Assembly (NCBI GenBank): GCA_947479995.1
Contig: CANKBT010000212.1
Span: 1 to 5,774 of the forward strand
Source of the DNA: Frankiaceae bacterium
GTDB lineage: Bacteria > Actinomycetota > Actinomycetes > Mycobacteriales > SCTD01
DNA length: 5,774 bases
Direction of reading: 5' to 3'
In this document: one piece after another, positions 1-5,105 of the stretch
Numbering within the stretch: position 1 is the stretch's first letter
How the letters are laid out: every line of letters begins with the position of its first letter
Notes under the pieces: generated by a model
The model's database searches: none
What the model was told of the DNA's origin: nothing
Seen by the model: only the letters and a program-made list of their open reading frames with translations
Position numbers and translations under genes: made by a program

Positions 1-307
1 GGCCGGTGGCGCGCAGCAGCCACACCAGGCGCGCGGCGAAGACGCCGCCGGCGTCGTCGTACGCGACGACCGCGTCGCCGTCGCCGATGCCCAGCGCGCC
101 GAGGTCCCGGGCGAAGCGCGCGGGGTCGGGCAGCGGGTGGCGGCCCTGCGGCCCCGGCGGGCCGGCGAGCACGGCGTCGAGGTCGACGAAGACGGCGCCG
201 GGCAGGTGGCCGGCCTCGTGGGCGCGGCGGCCGGGGCTGCCGTCGGCGGGGTAGCGGACGTCGGCGAGCACCGCGCCGGACGGCACGGCCGCCACGAAGG
301 GCGTCAC
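1..307 (-). CDS. Rhodanese-type sulfurtransferase (thiosulfate / 3-mercaptopyruvate sulfurtransferase), N-terminal part only
   Basis: This is the first 102 residues of a two-domain sulfurtransferase, a family that moves sulfane sulfur from thiosulfate or 3-mercaptopyruvate to an acceptor such as cyanide or a thiol. The family's N-terminal rhodanese pattern is visible: LADVRY at residues 14-19, GHLPGAVFVDLD at 33-44, RHPLPDPARFARDLGALGI at 56-74, AVVAYDD at 79-85, and R93 followed by a W-containing segment. The N-terminal domain is normally non-catalytic. The cysteine-bearing C-terminal domain lies beyond the left edge, so activity and the thiosulfate-versus-mercaptopyruvate choice cannot be judged. 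The GTG start at 307 overlaps the stop of the upstream DUF2855 gene as GTGA (4 bp), which implies translational coupling. A later in-frame GTG at residue 5 is possible. The family call is firm; the exact substrate is open. Confidence 0.87.
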   Translation of the reverse strand, partial: MTPFVAAVPSGAVLADVRYPADGSPGRRAHEAGHLPGAVFVDLDAVLAGPPGPQGRHPLPDPARFARDLGALGIGDGDAVVAYDDAGGVFAARLVWLLRATG

Positions 308-1350
308 GACAGGACGACCACGTGCCCGACGCGCGGCCCGACGCCCTCGTGCACGGCGAGCCACGCGTGCTGCAGCCCCTCCGGCCCCGCGCCCTCGACG
401 ACGTCGACCCACTGCGCGGCCTGCGGCGCGAACGCCGCCCACGCCGCGGCGAAGCGGGCGTCGACCCCGCCCGGGCCCCAGTCCTGCGCCCGCTTGGCGA
501 TCTGGTCGGGCGCGAAGAACATCGTCGGGCGGGCGCCCTCGAGCGGGCCGGCGTCCGCGCCGGGCTGCCCCTGCGCGATGCCGACGACGACGTCGCGCAC
601 CAGCTGCGCGCCGAGGTGGCGGTGCAGCGCCTGGCGCAGCGGCACGCTGCCGGCCACGTCGACGTAGGCGGTCGCCGCCGCGGGCAGCTGCGGCACGTCG
701 TCGTACGCGAGCACCCGGTCGTAGGTGCCGAGGCCGCTGGTGAAGGCGAGGTTGCCGGGCGAGGTGAGGCCGACGACCTCGACGCCCGCCTCGCGCAGGC
801 ACCACGCGGTGCCGTACGCCGTCTTGCTCGACGCCGACGACAGCACGACCTGCTCGACCGGCGGCCCGCCGTCGGTGAGCCAGTCGGCCAGCACGAACGA
901 GGTCATGAACAGCGGCCGGTAGAGCACCTGCAGGTCGGGCAGCTCCGGGTCGGCGGCGGCGTACGCGTTGTAGACCGCGGGCAGCTCCGCGCGGTGCGGG
1001 GCGGCGTCGCGGAAGCCGCCGTCGCGCACGTGCGCCGGCTGCACGACGAGGTGGCTCGACGGCGGCAGGTAGCCGTAGACCCGGTCGCCGACGGCGACGC
1101 CGTCGGCGCGCGAGGCGACCACCTCGGCGAAGCCCCACAGCGGCACGCGGCCCCGGCCCTCGGGCGCCGGGAAGAAGCGCCAGTAGCCGAGCACGTCGCC
1201 GAGCAGCGCGTACGTGACGTTGTTGGCCGTCATGCCGACGCGGTCGACCCGCAGCACCGCCTCGCCGTCCGCGGGCTCCGGCACCGGCACCTCCTCGACG
1301 CGCGCGTTGCGCAGGTCGGAGCGGTCGACGGTCAGGTCCCAGGCGCCCAT
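304..1350 (-). CDS. DUF2855 family protein, MDR/quinone-oxidoreductase-like, function unknown
   Basis: A complete 348-residue protein that I place in the DUF2855 family, distant relatives of the medium-chain dehydrogenase/reductase (zinc-alcohol dehydrogenase/quinone reductase) fold. No member has a function I know of. Visible marks are a GroES-like N-terminal half with VGMTANNVTYALLG at residues 38-51, followed by LGYWRFFPAPEGRGRVPLWG, then GDRVYGYLPPSSHLVV. A middle LYRPLFMTSFVLADWL segment leads into LSSASSKTAYGTAW (170-183), where a typical MDR enzyme would have its dinucleotide-binding loop; a classical GxGxxG is not evident. I chose the ATG at 1350 because the family-like sequence begins there. 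The open frame continues to 1716, but that extension is low-complexity Arg/Ser/Thr and antisense to purU. There is no clear Shine-Dalgarno, and a TACGGT box sits 6 nt upstream, suggesting a leaderless mRNA. It is followed by a sulfurtransferase gene with a 4-bp overlap. Confidence 0.85.
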   Translation of the reverse strand: MGAWDLTVDRSDLRNARVEEVPVPEPADGEAVLRVDRVGMTANNVTYALLGDVLGYWRFFPAPEGRGRVPLWGFAEVVASRADGVAVGDRVYGYLPPSSHLVVQPAHVRDGGFRDAAPHRAELPAVYNAYAAADPELPDLQVLYRPLFMTSFVLADWLTDGGPPVEQVVLSSASSKTAYGTAWCLREAGVEVVGLTSPGNLAFTSGLGTYDRVLAYDDVPQLPAAATAYVDVAGSVPLRQALHRHLGAQLVRDVVVGIAQGQPGADAGPLEGARPTMFFAPDQIAKRAQDWGPGGVDARFAAAWAAFAPQAAQWVDVVEGAGPEGLQHAWLAVHEGVGPRVGHVVVLS

Positions 1351-1356
1351 GCGCGG

Positions 1357-1362
1357 ACCGTA
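1357..1362 (-). promoter_or_regulatory. Candidate -10 element (TACGGT) for a leaderless DUF2855 transcript
   Basis: On the minus strand TACGGT matches the actinobacterial -10 pattern TANNNT and ends exactly 6 nt before the ATG at 1350. A transcript would therefore start at or next to the A of the start codon. No -35 box resembling TTGACA is visible 16-19 nt further upstream, which is common for such promoters. The lack of a purine-rich Shine-Dalgarno supports the leaderless reading. This is inferred from spacing and pattern only. Confidence 0.5.
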
Positions 1363-1393
1363 GCCCGCCCGGCAGCGCCCCGCGGGCAGGCGC

Positions 1394-1399
1394 GAGACT
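1394..1399 (+). promoter_or_regulatory. Weak candidate -10 element (GAGACT) for purU, leaderless spacing
   Basis: GAGACT keeps only the A at position 2 and T at position 6 of the TANNNT pattern. It ends exactly 6 nt before the GTG of purU at 1406, the same spacing as the divergent promoter on the other strand. No Shine-Dalgarno is present between 1390 and 1405. The sequence match is weak, and spacing is the main argument. Confidence 0.27.
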
Positions 1400-1405
1400 G
1401 GGCGC

Positions 1406-2263
1406 GTGACCGGAGGCGCGACCACGACCGACGCGGTGCTGACGCTGTCGTGCCCGGACCGCGTGGGCATCGTGCTCGCGGTGGCCCGGGTGCTCGTCGA
1501 GGACGGCTGGAACACCGTCGACAGCCAGCAGTACGGCGACCCCGACACCGGGCGCTTCTTCATGCGCGTGCACGTCGACGGCCCGGGCGACCTCGACGCC
1601 CTGCGCGCCCGCCTCGCCCCCGTGGCCGAGGCGCACGGCATGGACTGGCGGCTCGACGACCTGGCGCGGCCGGGCCGGGTGCTCGTCATGGTGTCGCAGC
1701 ACGGGCACTGCCTCAACGACCTGCTCTACCGGCACAGCACCGGCGCGCTCAACGCCGACGTGCGCGCGGTCGTGAGCAACCACGAGGTGTTCCGGCCGCT
1801 GGTCGAGCAGCACGGCCTGCCGTTCCACCAAGTGCCGGTGACGAAGGACGGCAAGCCGGAGGCGGAGGCGCGGCTGCTCGAGCTGGTCGCCGCCGAGCAG
1901 GTCGAGCTGGTGGTGCTGGCCCGCTACATGCAGGTGCTCTCCGACGACCTGTGCGCGGCGCTGCCCGACACCATCAACATCCACCACTCGTTCCTGCCGA
2001 GCTTCAAGGGCGGCCGGCCGTACCACCAGGCGCACGCGCGCGGCGTCAAGCTCATCGGCGCCACCGCGCACTACGTGACCGCCGACCTCGACGAGGGGCC
2101 GATCATCGAGCAGGAGGTCGCCCGGGTCGACCACGCCTTCGGCCCCGAGCGGCTGGCGGCGACCGGCCGCGACCTCGAGTCGATCGCGCTGGCCCGGGCG
2201 GTCGCCTGGCACCTCGAGCACCGGGTGCTGCGCAACGGCAGCCGCACGGTCGTCTTCCGCTAG
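1406..2263 (+). CDS. purU: Formyltetrahydrofolate deformylase PurU
   Basis: A complete 285-residue cytosolic enzyme that hydrolyses 10-formyltetrahydrofolate to formate and tetrahydrofolate, balancing one-carbon pools and, in E. coli, supplying formate to PurT. An N-terminal ACT domain (about residues 9-85) opens with LSCPDRVGIV. From about residue 91 a formyltransferase-fold domain carries MVSQHGHCLNDLLYR, LARYMQVLS, INIHHSFLPSFKGGRPYHQA and GATAHYVTADLDEGPII. The catalytic triad known from GAR-transformylase-like enzymes maps to N191, H193 and D229, all present, so the enzyme should be active. Length is close to the roughly 280 residues of E. coli PurU. The GTG at 1406 is the only start that keeps the whole ACT domain with little extra sequence; no Shine-Dalgarno precedes it. 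The gene is divergent from the DUF2855 gene across 55 bp and has no obvious link to the downstream B12 operon, which has its own promoter-like sequence and riboswitch. Confidence 0.95.
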   Translation: MTGGATTTDAVLTLSCPDRVGIVLAVARVLVEDGWNTVDSQQYGDPDTGRFFMRVHVDGPGDLDALRARLAPVAEAHGMDWRLDDLARPGRVLVMVSQHGHCLNDLLYRHSTGALNADVRAVVSNHEVFRPLVEQHGLPFHQVPVTKDGKPEAEARLLELVAAEQVELVVLARYMQVLSDDLCAALPDTINIHHSFLPSFKGGRPYHQAHARGVKLIGATAHYVTADLDEGPIIEQEVARVDHAFGPERLAATGRDLESIALARAVAWHLEHRVLRNGSRTVVFR

Positions 2264-2282
2264 CCCCCGCCGGGCCCCCGGC

Positions 2283-2288
2283 TACGCT
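2283..2288 (+). promoter_or_regulatory. Candidate -10 element (TACGCT) of the cobalamin operon
   Basis: TACGCT fits TANNNT and lies 19 nt after the purU stop codon. A start 6-7 nt downstream (about 2295) would place the 5' end of the RNA just before the first base of aptamer stem P1 at 2301, as expected for a riboswitch leader. No convincing -35 hexamer is seen around 2260-2266. The position relative to the aptamer is the strongest support. Confidence 0.5.
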
Positions 2289-2300
2289 CGGGGCCGCACC

Positions 2301-2400
2301 ACGACAGGCGCCACGGGGAAGCCGGTGAGAGTCCGGCGCGGTCCCGCCACTGTGACCCCGTCCTCCGGGACGAGGGAGCCAGACACCCACGCCCGTCGTC
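2301..2400 (+). promoter_or_regulatory. Cobalamin (adenosylcobalamin) riboswitch aptamer
   Basis: The conserved core of the B12 riboswitch is read directly: GGGGAAGCCGGTGAGAGTCC from 2315, then GGCGCGGTCCCGCCACTGTGA ending at 2355, and the 3' B12-box-like GAGCCAGACACCC ending at 2388. Helices can be drawn. P1 pairs 2301-2308 with 2392-2399 (7 of 8 pairs). One stem pairs GCCGG 2321-2325 with CCGGC 2333-2337. A further hairpin pairs CGTCC 2359-2363 with GGACG 2368-2372 across a UCCG (UNCG-class) tetraloop, extended by CCC 2356-2358 with GGG 2374-2376 around a bulged A. It lies directly upstream of the chelatase-cobO-cobB operon, so ligand binding should reduce production of these enzymes. No U-tract terminator follows, and the Shine-Dalgarno lies about 25 nt after P1, so control is probably translational. 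Exact ends are approximate. Confidence 0.95.
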
Positions 2401-2424
2401 CCTCAGACCCGGGGCGCGGACCCC

Positions 2425-2432
2425 AGGAAAGG
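2425..2432 (+). promoter_or_regulatory. Shine-Dalgarno of the chelatase gene (AGGAAAGG), likely riboswitch-controlled
   Basis: AGGAAAGG ends 5 nt before the GTG at 2438 and fixes that start. It is one of the clearest ribosome-binding sites in the window. It lies just after GGGG 2411-2414 and CCCC 2421-2424, which can form a small hairpin abutting it, so accessibility may depend on folding of the leader. Confidence 0.75.
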
Positions 2433-2437
2433 CACGC

Positions 2438-4456
2438 GTGTACCCCTTCTCGGCCGTCGTCGGCCTCGACGACCTGCGCCTCGCCCTCGTCGTCAACGCC
2501 GTCTCCCCGGCGGTCGGCGGCGTGCTCGTGCGCGGCGAGAAGGGCACCGCGAAGTCGACGGTCGTGCGCGCGCTCGCCGCGCTGCTGCCGCCCGTCGCCG
2601 TGCCCGCCGGCTGCCGCTTCTCCTGCGCCCCCGCCGCCCCCGACCCGTCGTGCCCCGACCTCGCCGCGCACGGCGAGGCCGTCGAGCGCCCGGCCCGGCT
2701 CGTCGAGCTGCCGGTCGGCGCGTCCGAGGACCGCCTCGTCGGCTCGCTCGACCTCGAGCGGGCGCTCACCAGCGGCGTCAGCGCGTACGAGCCGGGGCTG
2801 CTGGCCGCGGCGCACCGCGGCGTGCTCTACGTCGACGAGGTCAACCTGCTGCACGACCACCTCGTCGACCTGCTGCTCGACGCGGCGGCGCTCGGCCGGT
2901 CCTACGTCGAGCGCGAGGGCGTCTCGGTGCAGCACGCGTCCCGCTTCCTGCTCGTCGGCACCATGAACCCCGAGGAGGGCGAGCTGCGCCCGCAGCTGCT
3001 CGACCGCTTCGGGCTCACCGTCGAGGTCGCCGCCACGCGCGACCCGGTCGAGCGCGCCGAGGTGGTCCGCCGGCGGCTGGCCTACGAGGCCGACCCGGAC
3101 GGCTTCGCCGCGCAGTGGGCCGCCGCCGACGCGGCGCTCGCGGCCGACATCGCGACCGCCCGGGCGCGGCTGCCGCGGGTGGTGCTCGGCGACCACGCGC
3201 TGCGCGAGGTCACGACCGTCTGCGCGGCCTTCGACGTCGACGGCCTGCGCGCCGACCTCGTCACCGCCAAGGCCGCCGTCGCGCTCGCCGCCTGGGCCGG
3301 CCGCGACGAGGTGACCACCGACGACGTGCGCACCGCGGCGCGCCTCGCCCTGCCGCACCGCCGCCGGCGCACGCCCTTCGAGGCGCCCGGTCTCGACCAG
3401 CAGCAGCTCGACGACGCGCTCGACGGCGTCGAGCCGGACGACGGTCCGGACGACGGTCCCGACGGCCCGCCCGACGACGGCCCGAGCGGCCCGAGCGGCC
3501 CGGGCGGCAGCCCGCCGCCGGTCGCCGACGGCGGCGACGGGGGCGACGGCGGAGACGACGGGGGAGGCGACGCGCCGGCCGAGGGCACGGACGGCCCGGC
3601 CGGCGCGCAGGAGCCCCGCCCCGCGAGCAGCCGCGCGCAGGCCGGCGAGGGCTCGGCCGCGCCCCCGGGTGAGGCCTTCACGCCGGTCGCCCTGCGCGTG
3701 CCGGGCGTCAACCGGCGCGCCGGCGCCGCGGGCCGCCGCTCGCGCACGACCGGCGACAGCGGCCGGCTCACCGGCGCGCGCACCCCCGAGGGGCGCCTGC
3801 AGTCGCTGCACCTGTCCGCCACGCTCCGCGCCGCCGCCCCGCACCAGGGCGCGCGCGGCCGCACCGGCACGGCGCTCGAGCTGCGCCGCGGCGACCTGCG
3901 CGAGGCGGTGCGCGAGGGCCGCGAGGGCAACCTCGTGCTGTTCGTCGTCGACGCCTCCGGCTCGATGGCGGCGCGGCAGCGCATGGGCGCCGTCAAGGGC
4001 GCCGTGCTGAGCCTGCTCACCGACGCCTACCAGCGCCGCGACAAGGTGGCGCTCGTGACGTTCCGCGGCGCGGGCGCCGAGCTCGCGCTGCCGCCGACGA
4101 GCAGCGTCGAGGCCGCGGTCGCCCGCCTGGCCCTGCTGCCGACCGGCGGTCGCACGCCGCTGTCGGCCGGGCTGCTGCGCGCGGCCGAGGTGCTGCGCGT
4201 CGAGGCCGTGCGCGACCGCGCCCGCCGCGCGCTCGTCGTCGTCGTCACCGACGGCCGGCACACCAGCGGGCCGGCCCCCGCGCCGGCCGCCGCGCACCTC
4301 GCGCGCAGCGGCGCCGCGTGCGTGGTCGTCGACTGCGAGAGCGGCCCGGTGCGCCTCGGGCTCGCCGGCGAGCTCGGCCGCCAGCTCGGCGGCGTCGCGC
4401 TGCGCGTCGAGGAGCTGTCGGCCGACGCGCTCACCGCCGTCGCGAGGGCGGCCTGA
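2438..4456 (+). CDS. Fused ChlI/ChlD-type (AAA+ plus VWA) metal chelatase subunit, probable cobaltochelatase partner of CobN
   Basis: A complete 672-residue protein combining the I and D subunits of the magnesium/cobalt chelatase family. Residues 1 to about 310 form an AAA+ ATPase with Walker A GEKGTAKST (33-41), LVGSLDLE (100-107), Walker B LYVDEVNLL (130-138) and GTMNPEEGELRPQLLDRFG (174-192). A Pro/Gly/Asp-rich linker spans about 329-411. Residues from about 499 form a von Willebrand A domain with a full MIDAS set: DASGS (D505, S507, S509), T573 and D605 in VTDGR. Such proteins power cobalt insertion into hydrogenobyrinate a,c-diamide with the large CobN subunit, which is not in this window. 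A role with a magnesium chelatase is less likely because of the B12 riboswitch and the cobO and cobB neighbours. From memory the M. tuberculosis homologue Rv2850c has the same neighbours. The GTG start is fixed by a good Shine-Dalgarno. The stop overlaps a short ORF as TGATG. Confidence 0.92.
   Translation: MYPFSAVVGLDDLRLALVVNAVSPAVGGVLVRGEKGTAKSTVVRALAALLPPVAVPAGCRFSCAPAAPDPSCPDLAAHGEAVERPARLVELPVGASEDRLVGSLDLERALTSGVSAYEPGLLAAAHRGVLYVDEVNLLHDHLVDLLLDAAALGRSYVEREGVSVQHASRFLLVGTMNPEEGELRPQLLDRFGLTVEVAATRDPVERAEVVRRRLAYEADPDGFAAQWAAADAALAADIATARARLPRVVLGDHALREVTTVCAAFDVDGLRADLVTAKAAVALAAWAGRDEVTTDDVRTAARLALPHRRRRTPFEAPGLDQQQLDDALDGVEPDDGPDDGPDGPPDDGPSGPSGPGGSPPPVADGGDGGDGGDDGGGDAPAEGTDGPAGAQEPRPASSRAQAGEGSAAPPGEAFTPVALRVPGVNRRAGAAGRRSRTTGDSGRLTGARTPEGRLQSLHLSATLRAAAPHQGARGRTGTALELRRGDLREAVREGREGNLVLFVVDASGSMAARQRMGAVKGAVLSLLTDAYQRRDKVALVTFRGAGAELALPPTSSVEAAVARLALLPTGGRTPLSAGLLRAAEVLRVEAVRDRARRALVVVVTDGRHTSGPAPAPAAAHLARSGAACVVVDCESGPVRLGLAGELGRQLGGVALRVEELSADALTAVARAA
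3434..3507 (+). repeat. In-frame short tandem repeats inside the chelatase linker
   Basis: A perfect 12-bp tandem duplication, CCGGACGACGGT at 3434-3445 and 3446-3457, encodes PDDG twice. It is followed by imperfect copies, and then a 9-bp unit, CCCGAGCGG at 3481-3489 and 3490-3498, with a one-base variant CCCGGGCGG at 3499-3507, encoding PSG/PSG/PGG. All units are multiples of three and keep the frame. They fall between the ATPase and VWA domains, a place that tolerates length change, and look like products of replication slippage. Confidence 0.85.
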
Positions 4457-4503
4457 TGCCGCGCCGCACCCGCCACGTGCCGTCGACCCCGAGGGGTGCC
4501 TAG
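4456..4503 (+). CDS. Possible 15-codon micro-ORF between the chelatase gene and cobO
   Basis: An ATG at 4456 overlaps the chelatase stop as TGATG and opens a 15-codon frame, MPRRTRHVPSTPRGA, closed by a TAG that overlaps the GTG of cobO as TAGTG. The peptide is basic (four Arg) and has no recognisable domain. It has no Shine-Dalgarno of its own at normal spacing, so it would depend on ribosomes terminating on the chelatase. It may carry ribosomes across the 46-nt gap to cobO, or it may be chance, since stops are rare at this GC content and cobO has its own ribosome-binding site. No product is claimed. Confidence 0.2.
   Translation: MPRRTRHVPSTPRGA
4491..4496 (+). promoter_or_regulatory. Shine-Dalgarno of cobO (GAGGGG)
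   Basis: GAGGGG lies 6 nt upstream of the GTG at 4503 and supports that start for cobO, rather than any later codon. It falls within the last codons of the 15-codon micro-ORF. Confidence 0.65.
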
Positions 4504-5105
4504 TGCCGCAGGGCCAGCCGACGTCCGTCCCCGACGACGGGCTCACCACGCGCCAGCGCCGCAACCGCGCGCTCACGGTCGTGCACACCGGCGAGATGAA
4601 GGGCAAGAGCACGGCCGCCTTCGGGCTGGCCCTGCGCGCCTGGAACCAGGGCTGGCCGATCGCGGTCTTCCAGTTCGTCAAGAGCGCGAAGTGGAAGGTC
4701 GGCGAGGAGCACGCGCTGCGCACCCTCGGCGCCAGCGGCGAGGGCGGCCCGGTCACCTGGCACAAGATGGGCGAGGGCTGGTCCTGGACCCGCAAGGCCG
4801 GCACCGACGAGGACCACGCGGCCAACGCCCTCGAGGGCTGGCGCCAGGTGCAGCGCGACCTCGCCGCGTCGGCCTACCGCTTCTACGTGCTCGACGAGTT
4901 CACCTACCCGTTGACGTGGGGCTGGGTCGACGTCGACGAGGTCGTCGAGACCCTGCGCGGGCGGCCCGAGGGCCAGCACGTCGTCATCACCGGCCGCGAC
5001 GCCGCGCCCGCGCTCGTCGAGGCGGCCGACCTCGTCGTCGAGATGACCAAGGTCAAGCACCCGATGGACGCCGGGCAGAAGGGCCAGCGGGGGATCGAGT
5101 GGTGA
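4503..5105 (+). CDS. cobO: Cob(I)yrinic acid a,c-diamide adenosyltransferase (CobO/BtuR/CobA family)
   Basis: A complete 200-residue cytosolic enzyme that transfers the 5'-deoxyadenosyl group of ATP to the cobalt of reduced corrinoids, forming the Co-C bond of adenosylcobalamin. The family's P-loop is VVHTGEMKGKSTAAFG (residues 26-41). FQFVKSAKW, the WHKMGEGWSW segment (86-95), the acidic LDEFTYPLTWGWVD (130-143) and the closing HPMDAGQKGQRGIEW are all characteristic of CobO. Length matches the family. The start has a GAGGGG Shine-Dalgarno, and a roughly 20-residue polar N-terminal arm before the P-loop is normal for the family. The stop overlaps the cobB start as GTGA (4 bp), so the two are very likely translated together. 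Expression should follow the upstream B12 riboswitch if, as the spacing suggests, the genes are cotranscribed. Confidence 0.96.
   Translation: MPQGQPTSVPDDGLTTRQRRNRALTVVHTGEMKGKSTAAFGLALRAWNQGWPIAVFQFVKSAKWKVGEEHALRTLGASGEGGPVTWHKMGEGWSWTRKAGTDEDHAANALEGWRQVQRDLAASAYRFYVLDEFTYPLTWGWVDVDEVVETLRGRPEGQHVVITGRDAAPALVEAADLVVEMTKVKHPMDAGQKGQRGIEW

Noticed and set aside
1351..1716. A 122-residue N-terminal extension of the DUF2855 protein
   Set aside because: The extension is low complexity, lies antisense to the purU ACT-domain coding region, and family-like sequence begins only at the ATG at 1350.
2269..2282. An intrinsic terminator for purU
   Set aside because: The stem is 5 bp with a 4-nt loop and is followed by the -10-like TACGCT instead of a T-tract; too weak to annotate.
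322..2328. A 668-codon open frame on the plus strand opposite the DUF2855 gene and across purU in another frame
   Set aside because: Arg/Ala/Pro-rich with no domain; it covers two well-supported genes and a divergent promoter region, as expected of an artefact of scarce stop codons.
3530..3570. A GGC/GAC-rich run resembling a repeat array or G-quadruplex tract
   Set aside because: It encodes the in-frame Gly/Asp linker of the chelatase; the G-runs are mostly 2-3 bases and irregular, so a separate structural element is not supported.
2650..3672. An Arg/Ala-rich 340-codon plus-strand frame inside the chelatase gene
   Set aside because: Highly repetitive Arg/Ala composition produced by reading GC-rich codons one base out of phase; the true frame has complete AAA+ motifs.
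2282..4825. An 847-codon open frame on the minus strand, antisense to the chelatase gene and part of cobO
   Set aside because: It is a high-GC shadow frame: low-complexity Arg/Ala/Gly/Val composition, no recognisable domain, and it runs through the riboswitch and opposite strongly conserved genes.
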